A stretch of DNA of 64,000 nucleotides, taken from NCBI RefSeq assembly GCF_013033515.1, contig NZ_WQEG01000008.1, positions 1 to 64,000 on the forward strand. The letters are read 5' to 3'. Made by a program: the position numbers and the translations under genes. Below are positions 25,573-34,445 of the stretch, in pieces. The notes under the pieces were generated by a model, which was given only the letters and a program-made list of their open reading frames with translations, was not told the origin of the DNA and ran no database searches. Origin of the DNA: Ruegeria sp. HKCCA6707 (lineage in GTDB: Bacteria > Pseudomonadota > Alphaproteobacteria > Rhodobacterales > Rhodobacteraceae). Numbering within the stretch: the stretch's first letter is position 1; every line of letters starts with the position of its first letter.

Positions 25573-25588
25573 TTGCAACCGGTTGCAA
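25573..25588. promoter_or_regulatory. LacI-family operator between the two catabolic operons
   Basis: Same 16-bp palindrome TTGCAACCGGTTGCAA as at 18061-18076. It lies 24 nt before the minus-strand ATG (25548) and 83 nt before iolD (25672), so one site could repress both divergent promoters. Confidence 0.88.
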
Positions 25589-25671
25589 AACGGATATCCT
25601 TACTCTACCACCAAGGTCAACATACAATCGTGACCAGCGCAGAATTTGCACTATCAAAAGGGAGGAAATCC

Positions 25672-27543
25672 ATGGGGCACGCGGCGCAGACCGTGACGCT
25701 GACCACAGCGCAGGCCATTGTTCGGTATTTGGCCAACCAATGGATCGAAATCGATAGCGTCGAGACACGAATCTGCGGTGGTGGGTTCGGTATTTTCGGG
25801 CATGGCAACGTGACGTGTCTGGGTGAGGCGCTGTATGGGCATCAAGACGAACTTCCTTTGTACCGGGGTCAGAATGAACAAGGTATGGGATTTGCCGCAG
25901 CGGCCTATGCCAAGGCTTGGCTGCGCCGTCGGTTCATGTTCTGCACCGCATCGGCGGGGCCCGGTACAGCAAACCTGTTGACCTCTGCCGCGCTGGCCCA
26001 TGCCAACCGGCTGCCGATGCTGATGCTGTGTGGTGACGCCTTCCTGACACGTTTGCCCGACCCGGTTTTGCAACAGCTGGAGCATTTCGGAAACCCCACC
26101 TTTGGAACCAATGATGCGTTCAAGGCGGTGAGCCGGTATTGGGACCGCATCACCCATCCCGCACAGGTGATCCAGTCCCTGCCCGCAGCGTTGGCGACAA
26201 TGCTCGATCCCGCAGATTGTGGCCCGGCCTTTATCGGCTTGCCTCAGGATGTGCAGGGCTGGACCTATGACTATCCCGTCAGTTTCTTTGAAAAACGGGT
26301 GCACCGGATCCGCCGGCAGGCCCCGGATGCGCTTGAAGTGGCCGACGCGGCTGCGCTGTTGAAATCGGCCAAACGCCCGATGATCATCGCGGGCGGCGGT
26401 GTGCAATATTCCGGCGCGGTGGCTGAATTGACCGCCTTTGCCGACAGCACAGGTATCCCGGTTGTTGAAACCATCGCGGGACGGGCCAACCTTGTGCATG
26501 ATCACGGGCTGAACATTGGCCCGATTGGGGTGACCGGCTCGGATTCGGCCAATACGATTGCGGAAGAGGCGGATGTGATCCTGGCGGTTGGTACGCGTTT
26601 GCAGGACTTTACCACCGGGTCCTGGACCGCCTTTGCCCATGACGCAAAGATCATTGGCCTGAATGTCGGGCGCCATGATGCGGCCAAGCACATGTCGACC
26701 ACGGTTGTGGGTGACGCCAAACTGGCCCTGCCCACCTTGGCGGATGCAATCGCAGGCTATGCAGCGCCCGCAGATTGGACCGCCAAAGCCAAGGCCGAGC
26801 GGGCCAAGTGGGACGAATATGTCGCCGAAAACACTCGCGTCGGAAATGGACCGGCCTCTTACGCGCAAGCCATTGGTGAGGTGAACCGCCTGTGCGATGC
26901 GCGCGACCGTGTGGTTGCGGCAGCAGGTGGTCTGCCTGCCGAAGTCACCGCAAACTGGAAAACGCTGGATATCGGAACGGTGGATGTTGAGTTTGGCTTT
27001 TCCTGCATGGGTTATGAGATCGCAGGCGGCTGGGGCGCGCGGATCGCGCAATCGCAGATGGAGCCCGACCAGGATACGATCGTGTTCACCGGCGACGGCT
27101 CATACCTGCTAATGAATTCGGATATCTATTCGTCGGTTCTGACCGACAAAAAGCTGATCATTCTTGTGCTGGACAATGGCGGCTTTGCGGTCATCAACAA
27201 ATTGCAGAACAACACAGGCAATGAAAGCTTCAACAACCTGATCGCCGATACGCCAACGGCCACCCATCAGGTTGGAGTGGACTTCGAAGCGCATGCCCGC
27301 GCCATGGGGGCCGAGGCGGAAACCGTCAGCTCTCCGTCCGAGTTGGAAGAGGCGTTCAAGCGCGCCAAGGCCGCCGACCGGACCTATGTGATCAGCATGA
27401 AGGTTGATGCGTACGAAGGTTGGACCACCGAAGGCCATGCCTGGTGGGAGGTGGGCACCCCCCATGTCACCGCATCAGACAAAGTGCGCGCAGCGCATGT
27501 GGATTGGGAATCCACGCGTCCCAAGCAAAGAAAGGGCGTTTGA
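25672..27543 (+). CDS. iolD: 3D-(3,5/4)-trihydroxycyclohexane-1,2-dione acylhydrolase
   Basis: 623-residue thiamine-diphosphate enzyme that opens the cyclohexane ring in inositol catabolism. Three domains are visible: an N-terminal Pyr domain with the catalytic Glu in YRGQNEQGMGF, a central FAD/NAD-like domain (about residues 205-335), and a C-terminal PP domain with the ThDP-Mg motif running from GDGSYLLMNSD to LVLDNGGF. The ATG at 25672 follows GGGAGGAAATCC; an apparent start at 25573 is inside the operator. It overlaps iolC by 1 nt. Confidence 0.92.
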   Translation: MGHAAQTVTLTTAQAIVRYLANQWIEIDSVETRICGGGFGIFGHGNVTCLGEALYGHQDELPLYRGQNEQGMGFAAAAYAKAWLRRRFMFCTASAGPGTANLLTSAALAHANRLPMLMLCGDAFLTRLPDPVLQQLEHFGNPTFGTNDAFKAVSRYWDRITHPAQVIQSLPAALATMLDPADCGPAFIGLPQDVQGWTYDYPVSFFEKRVHRIRRQAPDALEVADAAALLKSAKRPMIIAGGGVQYSGAVAELTAFADSTGIPVVETIAGRANLVHDHGLNIGPIGVTGSDSANTIAEEADVILAVGTRLQDFTTGSWTAFAHDAKIIGLNVGRHDAAKHMSTTVVGDAKLALPTLADAIAGYAAPADWTAKAKAERAKWDEYVAENTRVGNGPASYAQAIGEVNRLCDARDRVVAAAGGLPAEVTANWKTLDIGTVDVEFGFSCMGYEIAGGWGARIAQSQMEPDQDTIVFTGDGSYLLMNSDIYSSVLTDKKLIILVLDNGGFAVINKLQNNTGNESFNNLIADTPTATHQVGVDFEAHARAMGAEAETVSSPSELEEAFKRAKAADRTYVISMKVDAYEGWTTEGHAWWEVGTPHVTASDKVRAAHVDWESTRPKQRKGV

Positions 27544-28523
27544 TGTCAGCTTTGTTGGACGGCATCAAAAAGAACAACTTTGTTGTGGTTGGCCGCGCGG
27601 GGATCGACTTTTTCACCGATCCCGGTGTTGCGGCTGAGGATGCCGAGACGGTCACCGTAGGGCTGGGCGGGTCTTCGGCCAATATCGCGGCAGGTATCTG
27701 CAAACTGGGCGGTCAGGCCTCGCTGGTCACGCGCGTGTCGGATGACAGTGTTGGCAGCTACTGCATCGGGCAGCTGAAACGTTATGGTGTAGGCACAGAG
27801 TATGTCACACCGGTGGGCGGCGAATACCGCAACTCGCTGGCGTTTTACGAAAGCCGCGTCGAAGGCCACCGGAATGTGATCTATCGCAACGGGGCTGCGG
27901 ATTTTCAAATGAATTCCGATGACGTGGCCGCTGTGGATTATGCCAAGTTCGGGGCTTTGATCACCGCCGGTACGGTTTTTGCCGCCGAACCCTCGCGCAG
28001 CGCAACGTTTGAGGCGTTTGACCGCGCGAAAGCCGCAGGGCTGCCGATTATCTTCGACGTGGATTACCGCCCTTATTCGTGGCCCTCACCTCAGGTGGCC
28101 GAAGAGGTACTGAGCCGCGCGGCGGCAGCCTCTGACATGATCGTCGGCAATGATGAAGAGTTTGGCTTTATGGCAGGTGGGATCGACAAGGGCTTGGACA
28201 AGGCGCGGGCGCTGGCCGAAAGCACCGCGACCATCGTGATCTATAAGATGGGCGAAAAAGGTGCCGTTACCTTTGCCGACGGTACCGAAATCCATACCGG
28301 GATTTGGCCGGTTGAGGCGCTGAAGCCCACCGGCGCTGGCGACAGCTTTATGGCAGGCCTGGTGACCGGTCTGGCTGAAGGCCAGGACTTGCGTGCCGCG
28401 ATCCTGCGCGGGTCGGCCTGCGCCTCGGTCACCGTTTCGCGCCCCGGCTGCGCGCCCGCGATGGCCGACACTCCGACACTTACGAAATTCATGGCCGAAC
28501 ATCCCGGCCCGACTGACGCCTGA
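27543..28523 (+). CDS. iolC: 5-dehydro-2-deoxygluconokinase
   Basis: 326-residue PfkB-family sugar kinase that phosphorylates 2-deoxy-5-keto-gluconate. N-terminal GGSSANIAAGICKLGG is PfkB signature 1, and KPTGAGDSFMAGLV is signature 2 with the catalytic Asp near residue 267. Start codon shares a base with the iolD stop (TGATG), so translation is coupled. The product feeds the aldolase encoded two genes downstream. Confidence 0.92.
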   Translation: MSALLDGIKKNNFVVVGRAGIDFFTDPGVAAEDAETVTVGLGGSSANIAAGICKLGGQASLVTRVSDDSVGSYCIGQLKRYGVGTEYVTPVGGEYRNSLAFYESRVEGHRNVIYRNGAADFQMNSDDVAAVDYAKFGALITAGTVFAAEPSRSATFEAFDRAKAAGLPIIFDVDYRPYSWPSPQVAEEVLSRAAAASDMIVGNDEEFGFMAGGIDKGLDKARALAESTATIVIYKMGEKGAVTFADGTEIHTGIWPVEALKPTGAGDSFMAGLVTGLAEGQDLRAAILRGSACASVTVSRPGCAPAMADTPTLTKFMAEHPGPTDA

Positions 28524-28534
28524 GAGGACCCCAG

Positions 28535-29377
28535 ATGCATATTCCACCGTTTGACAACCAGAACAAACCCATCGTCGATGTGGATGATCCCTGTGTTCCG
28601 CTGAACTATTTCAACATCGTCAAGTTGAAAAAGGGCGAGGCGTTTGAATACGCGGTGCCGGGGTACGAGACTTGCATTGTCCCGGCCACGGGCACCATCG
28701 ATGTGGATATCGAAGGGTTCAAATCGCAAGGCTTGGGCGAGCGTGTCGAAGACGTTTGGGATGGCGAGCCGGAAGGCGTTTACGTGCCCACCGCCGCCAA
28801 GGCCGAGATGGTCTGTATGTCGGATGAGGCCGAGATCTTTGTCTGTGGCGCGCGCTATGACAAAGTTCTTGACGCGTTTGACGTGCGCAAGGATGAGCTG
28901 GATTTGGTGCAATACGGCTCGGACGAGACCAAAACGCACCGGAAGATCAAGCATATCCTGGGCACCAAATACCACGACAAGGTCGGGCGCTTGTTGGTGT
29001 CCGAGCTGTTTACAGTGGGTGAAGGCGGCTGGTCGGGCTTTCCGTCGCACAAGCATGATACGGATCGTCTGCCCGACGAAACTCGCCATGACGAGACCTA
29101 TAATTTCCGCTTCAAGCCGAACCATGGTTCTGGTGTGCAGATGTTGCAGCGCGAGGATGGTAAACCTGGCGATGCCTATCACATCGTCGACGGATCGACG
29201 ATCTGTCTGGACAGCGGCTATCATCCTTGCGCGGTGTTGCCGGGATATCAGATGTATTACTTCACCATTCTTGGCGGCCTGTCGCAGCGCAGCCTGGTTC
29301 AGTTCTTCCAGCCGTCCCATGCCTATCAGATCGAGACGATTCCAGGCATCAAGGACATGATCGCGAAGTTCAAATGA
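28535..29377 (+). CDS. Divergent IolB-like isomerase (bicupin)
   Basis: 280 residues, clearly of the IolB family but distant from the copy at 14329. The metal-site block is present as GFPSHKHDTDRLPDETRHDETY, and the C-terminal cupin keeps SGYHPCAVLPGYQMYYF. The N-terminal third differs (PLNYFNIVKLKKGEAFEYAV). It sits where iolB is expected, between iolC and iolJ, and would convert 5-deoxy-glucuronate to 2-deoxy-5-keto-gluconate. Whether it does so, or leaves that to the canonical copy, cannot be told from sequence. Confidence 0.78.
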   Translation: MHIPPFDNQNKPIVDVDDPCVPLNYFNIVKLKKGEAFEYAVPGYETCIVPATGTIDVDIEGFKSQGLGERVEDVWDGEPEGVYVPTAAKAEMVCMSDEAEIFVCGARYDKVLDAFDVRKDELDLVQYGSDETKTHRKIKHILGTKYHDKVGRLLVSELFTVGEGGWSGFPSHKHDTDRLPDETRHDETYNFRFKPNHGSGVQMLQREDGKPGDAYHIVDGSTICLDSGYHPCAVLPGYQMYYFTILGGLSQRSLVQFFQPSHAYQIETIPGIKDMIAKFK

Positions 29378-30201
29378 CCCTTGTCACACTGAAAGACGTC
29401 CTACAGCCCGCGTTGCAGCAAGGCTATGCGGTTGGCGGGCTGGTTTGTCTGGGCTGGGAGGATATGCGCGCCTATGTGGCCGCTGCCGAGGCTGAAAATT
29501 GCCCCGTGATCCTGCAAGCCGGGCCAAGTTGCCGGGAACATACGCCCTTGCCGATACTTGGAAAGATGTTCCGGCATCTGGCAGATAAGGCCAGTGTGCC
29601 CGTGGTGGCCCATCTGGATCACGGATACACCTATGATGAGTGTTCCGAGGCGCTGGATTCGGGTTTTACGTCGCTGATGTTTGACGGCTCGCGCAAGCCG
29701 CTGGCCGAGAACATAGCCGAGACTCGCAAGATCGCCGACCTGGCGCATCAGGCGGGGATTTCCTGCGAGGGCGAAATCGGGTTTGTCGGCTATTCCGGCG
29801 GCGAGGCCTCGGCCGGGACCGACCCCAGCGAGGCGGCAACGTTTGCAAGCGAGACCGGTATCGACGCAATGGCCATTTCGGTCGGCAATGTGCATCTGCA
29901 ACAGGATAAAGAAGGCGGCTTGGACGAACCCCGGATCGCCGCAATTCAAGCGCTGACACCGGTGCCTTTGGTCATTCACGGTGGTTCGGGCGTGCCTGTG
30001 GCGCAGCGTAAAGCGCTGGCAAAGAACACAAATATCTGCAAGTTCAACATCGGAACCGAGCTGCGGATGGCCTTTGGTCAAGCGCTGCGAACAGCTGTGA
30101 ACGCAGATCCCGACCGCTTTGATCGCGTGACGATCTTAAAAGAAACACATGATCCGGTTGTCGCGGCTGCGCGGACCGTTCTGCAAACGCTCAAAGGGTG
30201 A
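29374..30201 (+). CDS. iolJ: Class II aldolase of inositol catabolism (IolJ)
   Basis: 275-residue class II fructose-bisphosphate-type aldolase cleaving 2-deoxy-5-keto-gluconate 6-phosphate to malonate semialdehyde and dihydroxyacetone phosphate. Zinc-site segments are VVAHLDHGYTYDE, GISCEGEIGFVGY, ISVGNVHLQ and PLVIHGGSGVP. ATGA overlap with the IolB-like gene; the ATG at 29374 is chosen over an in-frame start at 29227 inside that gene. Role set by neighbours; family alone would not separate it from FBP aldolase. Confidence 0.88.
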   Translation: MTLVTLKDVLQPALQQGYAVGGLVCLGWEDMRAYVAAAEAENCPVILQAGPSCREHTPLPILGKMFRHLADKASVPVVAHLDHGYTYDECSEALDSGFTSLMFDGSRKPLAENIAETRKIADLAHQAGISCEGEIGFVGYSGGEASAGTDPSEAATFASETGIDAMAISVGNVHLQQDKEGGLDEPRIAAIQALTPVPLVIHGGSGVPVAQRKALAKNTNICKFNIGTELRMAFGQALRTAVNADPDRFDRVTILKETHDPVVAAARTVLQTLKG

Positions 30202-30204
30202 GAG

Positions 30205-31194
30205 ATGGTAAAGATCGGGATTCTGGGCTGCGGTCGCATCGGTCAGGTGCATGTACGCAGCATCAAAGCGCTGAACAATGCACAGGTCGTGGCCGTGGCG
30301 GATGCCGTCCCAAAGGCGGCAGACGCATTGGCAGCGACCGCAAGTGCACGGGTCTCTACTGCAGATGAGATCATCGCAGCGGCGGATGTAGATGCAGTGG
30401 TCATCGGCACTCCCACCGACACGCATTTCGACCTGATCCACAAGACCGCAGCCGCAGGCAAGGCGATTTTCTGCGAAAAGCCGATCGATATGTCGGTGGA
30501 CAATATCCGCACCTGCATGAAAGCGGTCGAAGAGGCAGGCGTGACCTTTATGACCGGGTTCAACCGGCGGTTTGATCCGAATTTCGGCCATCTGCGCGCC
30601 CGCATCGCCGCAGGGGATATCGGCGCGGTTGAACTGGTGAGCATCACCTCTCGCGACCCTGCGCCACCGCCTGTTTCTTATATCGAACGGTCAGGCGGAT
30701 TGTTCCGGGACATGATGATCCACGATTTCGACATGGCGCGTTTCCTGATGGGGGAAGAATTTGTGCGCCTTCACGCGGCCGGGTCAAATTTAGTGGACCC
30801 GGCCATTGGTCAGGCCGGAGATGTGGACACAGCCGCCGTGATCCTGACCACGGCCAGCGGCAAGATATGCCAGATATCAAACTCGCGCCGTGCGGCTTAT
30901 GGCTATGACCAGCGGATCGAGGTGCATGGTCAGAACGGCATGTTGCGGGCCGAAAACCAGTTGGAGACGACGGTGGAATACGCAACCTCGGACGGGTTCC
31001 GCCGTGCACCCGCGCAGCATTTCTTCCTTGAACGCTACGGTCAGGCCTTTGAAGCCGAGATGGCGTCCTTCGTCTCTGCGGTGACCGAAGGAACATCGGT
31101 CACTCCCGGTATTCAGGACGGGTTGCAGGCGCAGATACTGGCCGACGCGGCCAGTGCGGCACTTGAAAGCGGTCAGCCGGTCGAGCTTGGTTAA
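30205..31194 (+). CDS. iolG: Inositol 2-dehydrogenase
   Basis: 329-residue Gfo/Idh/MocA oxidoreductase. Rossmann motif GILGCGRIGQVHVRS, Glu91-Lys92-Pro in CEKPIDMS, and Asp169/His173 in DMMIHDFDMAR, the catalytic set of myo-inositol dehydrogenase. It opens the pathway by oxidising myo-inositol to inosose. It is 3 nt after iolJ and ends 4 nt into a convergent gene. It is shorter than the two minus-strand relatives and closest to classical IolG. Confidence 0.9.
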   Translation: MVKIGILGCGRIGQVHVRSIKALNNAQVVAVADAVPKAADALAATASARVSTADEIIAAADVDAVVIGTPTDTHFDLIHKTAAAGKAIFCEKPIDMSVDNIRTCMKAVEEAGVTFMTGFNRRFDPNFGHLRARIAAGDIGAVELVSITSRDPAPPPVSYIERSGGLFRDMMIHDFDMARFLMGEEFVRLHAAGSNLVDPAIGQAGDVDTAAVILTTASGKICQISNSRRAAYGYDQRIEVHGQNGMLRAENQLETTVEYATSDGFRRAPAQHFFLERYGQAFEAEMASFVSAVTEGTSVTPGIQDGLQAQILADAASAALESGQPVELG

Positions 31195-31529
31195 TCGACT
31201 GAGAACACGTCATACGCCTTGAGCGCCTTGGCGCTATAGGCGTAGGATGGTCCGCCACCCATATAGGTGGCCATGGCCAGTGCCTCGCACAGTTCCTCGC
31301 GGGTCGCGCCCAAGCGGATCAGTGATTTGACGTGAAAGCCAATGCAGCTGTCACAGCGCGTGGCGATGGCGATGCCCAGGGCCATGAACTCTTTGGTCTT
31401 TTCGCTCAGCGCGCCATTAGTCTTGGCGGCTTTGCCCATGATGCCGAACCCGCGAGCGGTATCCGGCACCTCTTTGGTTAAGCTGCCCAGGTTGGCCTCG
31501 GTCTCGGCCATAAACTCTTTCCAGTCCAT
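31191..31529 (-). CDS. AhpD/carboxymuconolactone decarboxylase-like protein
   Basis: 112-residue CMD-family protein. It has the AhpD-type redox site RCDSCIGFHVKSLIRLG (Cys-x-x-Cys followed by His), so it is more likely a peroxidase- or disulfide-type protein than a lactone decarboxylase. It starts 11 nt after the ABC permease stop and so is the last gene of that minus operon. The role in amino-acid transport is unclear; some importers carry such a partner. Confidence 0.8.
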   Translation of the reverse strand: MDWKEFMAETEANLGSLTKEVPDTARGFGIMGKAAKTNGALSEKTKEFMALGIAIATRCDSCIGFHVKSLIRLGATREELCEALAMATYMGGGPSYAYSAKALKAYDVFSVD

Positions 31530-31540
31530 CAGGTCCCCCC

Positions 31541-32302
31541 TTATCCACGCTCATCCGCGCCCATGCGGCGTTCCAACCAACGTACTCCGGCGCTGATGAT
31601 CAGCACTAGGATCAGATATTCGAAAATCAGCAGTGTATAGATCTCGAGCGGGCGGTATTCCGTCACCACCAGCTCATTCGCGCGGCGTGTCAATTCCTGC
31701 ATACCGATGACACTGGCAAAAGCGCTCATCTTGACGATGTAGATGAACTGATTGGCCAGAGGCGGCAGGATGCGTCGGATCGCCTGCGGCAGGATCACAT
31801 AGCGCATGGTCTGCACATAATTCAGCCCAACTGTCTGCGCCGCCTCGCGTTGACCGCGCGCGATGGACTGTATGCCAGCGCGATAGATCTCGGCGGTGAA
31901 GGCGCTGTCGGAAATGGCCAGCGTGATGATCGCCCCCCAGAACGGATCGATGGGGATGTTCAACGCCACGGACTTGAAAACAATCGGCAGCCCGTAAAAC
32001 ACCCAGAACAGCATAGGCAGCAAGGGGATGGCGCGGATAAATTCGACATAGACCCGATTGACCAGGCGCCAGCCGTGTTTTTCGGAAAGGCCGGGCAGTG
32101 CCACCAGCAAGCCAATCACAATCGACAGAGCCGCTGCGATCAGAGAAATCAGAATGGTTGCGCCCATTCCCGAGATCAGAAACTTGACGTTGGTCCAGCC
32201 CGCATCCGTTGTCGGGTTGATCACATACCAGCCCCAGGTTTGGGAGGACGAACACCCTGCCAGAAGAGCGAAAACTGCGAACAGAAGAAAGTTTCTCATC
32301 AT
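31541..32302 (-). CDS. Polar amino acid ABC permease with lipobox-like N-terminus
   Basis: 253-residue permease of the His/Glu/Gln type. RIYRAGIQSIARGQREAAQTVG-like segments and the EAA loop around YVQTMRYVILPQAIRR identify the family. The first 20 residues look like a lipoprotein signal (LFAVFALLAGCSSS, Cys at position 17) ahead of a periplasmic loop and the first transport TM. A second subunit for a heterodimer is missing, so a homodimer is likely. It follows the ATPase by 6 nt. Confidence 0.85.
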   Translation of the reverse strand: MMRNFLLFAVFALLAGCSSSQTWGWYVINPTTDAGWTNVKFLISGMGATILISLIAAALSIVIGLLVALPGLSEKHGWRLVNRVYVEFIRAIPLLPMLFWVFYGLPIVFKSVALNIPIDPFWGAIITLAISDSAFTAEIYRAGIQSIARGQREAAQTVGLNYVQTMRYVILPQAIRRILPPLANQFIYIVKMSAFASVIGMQELTRRANELVVTEYRPLEIYTLLIFEYLILVLIISAGVRWLERRMGADERG

Positions 32303-32308
32303 CGCCCC

Positions 32309-33049
32309 TTAGTGCTGCAAGATCTGGCTGAGGAATTTGCGACACCGCTCGGACTTGGGATTGGTGAAAAAATGTTCGGGCTTTCCTTCTTCGACAATCT
32401 CTCCGGCGTCCATAAAGATCATCTTGTCAGCCACCTTGCGCGCAAATCCCATCTCATGGGTGACGACCACCATGGTCATGCCGTCATTTGCAAGCTCGAC
32501 CATCACATCCAGAACTTCCGAGATCATCTCGGGATCCAGCGCCGAGGTTGGTTCGTCAAACAGCAGCACGCGCGGCTCCATACATAGCGACCGAGCAATC
32601 GCCACGCGCTGTTGTTGCCCACCAGACAGCTGAAGCGGGCGTTTATGGGCCTGATCGGGGATATGCACTCGATCCAAATAGTGACGCGCCCTCTCTTCCG
32701 CGTCATGCCGTGAAAGGCCACGGGCCTTGATCGGGCCAAGCGTCAGGTTTTCCAGAACGGTCAGGTGCGGAAACAGATTGAACTGTTGAAACACCATGCC
32801 AACCTCAGAGCTGATCGCAGCGATAGATTTGGCATCATCGGTCAGCTCCACCCCATCCACACGGATGGTGCCTTTCTGGTGCTTTTCCAGCTGGTTTATG
32901 CAGCGCACAACAGTGGACTTGCCCGACCCGGATGGGCCACAGATCACCACCTTTTCGCCGCTCTTGACCGTCAGGTTGATGTCTTTGAGCACATGGAACG
33001 TGTCAAACCACTTGTTTACGCCCACAAGCTCGATCGCGGCGTCTGGCAT
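32309..33049 (-). CDS. Polar amino acid ABC ATP-binding subunit
   Basis: 246-residue GlnQ-type ATPase. Walker [11 protein letters not shown], signature [13 protein letters not shown], Walker [15 protein letters not shown], and switch His in [11 protein letters not shown]. First gene of the three-gene minus operon, divergent from the binding protein at 33168 with a 118-bp intergenic region. Confidence 0.92.
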   Translation of the reverse strand: MPDAAIELVGVNKWFDTFHVLKDINLTVKSGEKVVICGPSGSGKSTVVRCINQLEKHQKGTIRVDGVELTDDAKSIAAISSEVGMVFQQFNLFPHLTVLENLTLGPIKARGLSRHDAEERARHYLDRVHIPDQAHKRPLQLSGGQQQRVAIARSLCMEPRVLLFDEPTSALDPEMISEVLDVMVELANDGMTMVVVTHEMGFARKVADKMIFMDAGEIVEEGKPEHFFTNPKSERCRKFLSQILQH

Positions 33050-33077
33050 ATGAGGATCTGCCCCTGCTTTTGCTATT

Positions 33078-33089
33078 GATAATATTATC
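33078..33089. promoter_or_regulatory. 12-bp palindrome in the divergent ABC promoter region
   Basis: GATAATATTATC is a perfect palindrome, 29 nt from the ATPase start and 79 nt from the binding-protein start. Could be an operator for a regulator encoded elsewhere; AT-rich chance palindrome possible. Confidence 0.4.
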
Positions 33090-33167
33090 TTGAGGTTATC
33101 TTTCTCTTTAGGCTTAAATCAATGAACATTAGGGCAGCAAGGCGATCCGCCCCAACGGGAGAAACAG

Positions 33168-33938
33168 ATGAACACTTTTTTGAAAGCTGCCGCAGCAGCG
33201 GCACTTGGATTGGTATTGTCAGGCGCTGTGCATGCTCAATCCGCGCTAAACGAGATACTGGATAGCGGCGTCTTGAAAGTAGGGACAACGGGCGACTGGA
33301 ACCCAATGACCCTGCGCGATCCGGCGACCAACAGCTATAAGGGCTATGATATCGACATCATGAACGAACTCGCCTCCGATTTGGGGGTTGAGGTCGAATT
33401 TGTGCCCACCGATTGGAAAACTCTGGTGAACGGCGTCGTGGCCGGGAAATACCACCTGACCGGCTCGGCCTCGATTTCACCGCCAAGGATGAAGGTTGCG
33501 GGCTTTTCCGACAGCTACATTTCGGTCGAGCTGTTTCCCTATACCACCGAAGACAAAGCGGATAAGTTTGATGGCTATGACTCGATCAACAAGCCCGGTG
33601 TAACGGTGGCCACAACCTTGGGCACCACGTTCGAAAAACGTGTGCGTGAGTGGTTCCCCGAGGCTGAGATCAAGGTTGTCGAGGCCCCGGCGCGTGGATT
33701 TCAGGAAGTGATTGCCGGTCGGGCGGATGTGTTTATCACTTCGAATATCGAAGGTTCGACCCTTGAAGAAAAGTTCCCGGTTGTTCGGGTCAAGAATGCC
33801 GGGCCGCGCGCGCCGTCACCCATCGCGATGATCCTGCCACAAAGTGATCAGGTCTGGATCAATTATGTGAACAACTGGATCGAGGTCAAAGAAGCGCAAG
33901 GGTTCTTTGAACAGAACAAGGAAAAGTGGGGTCTGTAA
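33168..33938 (+). CDS. Periplasmic binding protein, amino-acid/PheC-like
   Basis: 256-residue type II binding protein with a signal peptide (about residues 1-23, cleavage after VHA). The opening LKVGTTGDWNPMTLRD and SASISPPRMKVAGFSDSY resemble the branch containing periplasmic cyclohexadienyl (arogenate) dehydratases as well as amino-acid-binding proteins. Divergent from the ATPase and permease, so transport is the better guess; an enzymatic role cannot be excluded. A strong terminator follows. Confidence 0.82.
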   Translation: MNTFLKAAAAAALGLVLSGAVHAQSALNEILDSGVLKVGTTGDWNPMTLRDPATNSYKGYDIDIMNELASDLGVEVEFVPTDWKTLVNGVVAGKYHLTGSASISPPRMKVAGFSDSYISVELFPYTTEDKADKFDGYDSINKPGVTVATTLGTTFEKRVREWFPEAEIKVVEAPARGFQEVIAGRADVFITSNIEGSTLEEKFPVVRVKNAGPRAPSPIAMILPQSDQVWINYVNNWIEVKEAQGFFEQNKEKWGL

Positions 33939-33958
33939 GTTCATTCCCAACGCTTCCG

Positions 33959-33993
33959 AACGCCCGGTCTTTGGATCGGGCGTATTCTTTTTC
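33959..33993 (+). terminator. Rho-independent terminator of the binding-protein gene
   Basis: CGCCCG (33961-33966) pairs with CGGGCG (33977-33982) across a 10-nt loop, followed by TATTCTTTTTC. Lies 22 bp after the stop codon. Confidence 0.8.
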
Positions 33994-34002
33994 AAAGTAC
34001 AT

Positions 34003-34019
34003 CGGTCGCGAAGCGACCG
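34003..34019. repeat. Short perfect hairpin
   Basis: CGGTCGC (34003-34009), loop GAA, GCGACCG (34013-34019). REP-like in form; single copy seen in the window. Between the terminator and a small convergent membrane gene. Confidence 0.4.
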
Positions 34020-34102
34020 CTCTGCCAACGGTTGCGGCGCTTTGAAAAAGTAATGATGAACAGCCTTATTCACCCGCGACGGACGCGCCGGTGTTTGGGG
34101 TC

Positions 34103-34312
34103 TCAGAAACTTGGTTGGGTTTCGGGCGTTCTTTGAAAGGAGCACTTGGCGTAAAGCGCCAAGCCTCCAATCAGTGTCGCTAGGAAGCCAGAAGCCATGT
34201 AGAGGCTGAACGCTATCAGTATGCCATGCCCCATGATCAATGCTGTGATAAAGGTCGTAAGGCCCGTGACTACCCCCAATCCCAACACTACAATCAGCAT
34301 GTATTCCATCTC
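34103..34312 (-). CDS. Small two-TM membrane protein, unknown
   Basis: Up to 69 residues from an ATG at 34312 (later in-frame ATGs at 34306 and 34300; the frame is open to 34366). Two hydrophobic helices (EYMLIVVLGLGVVTGL and LIAFSLYMASGFLATLIGGL) separated by a short loop with HG, and a polar tail. No recognised family. It is isolated, with a noncoding region on both sides. Confidence 0.5.
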   Translation of the reverse strand, partial: EMEYMLIVVLGLGVVTGLTTFITALIMGHGILIAFSLYMASGFLATLIGGLALYAKCSFQRTPETQPSF

Positions 34313-34445
34313 CATCCCAAGCTGTGCCAGTGAGTTTTTCAGCGAAACCAGTCGCTGAGTGCACAACCTTTGCGATTATGATTTACAGAGTTTCTGGCTA
34401 AAGTGTGGCAGCCAAGTGTTAACAGCTGACTAATTTATTAAGGGA

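Noticed and set aside
25654-27051. 465-codon minus-strand frame
   Set aside because: Antisense to iolD, which has complete ThDP motifs.
28644-29360. 238-codon frame offset from the IolB-like gene
   Set aside because: Out-of-frame shadow with Arg/Ser-rich translation; the other frame shows the bicupin motif.
34145-34163. CTTGGCG/CGCCAAG hairpin
   Set aside because: Inside the coding frame of the small membrane protein and encodes normal codons; likely chance.
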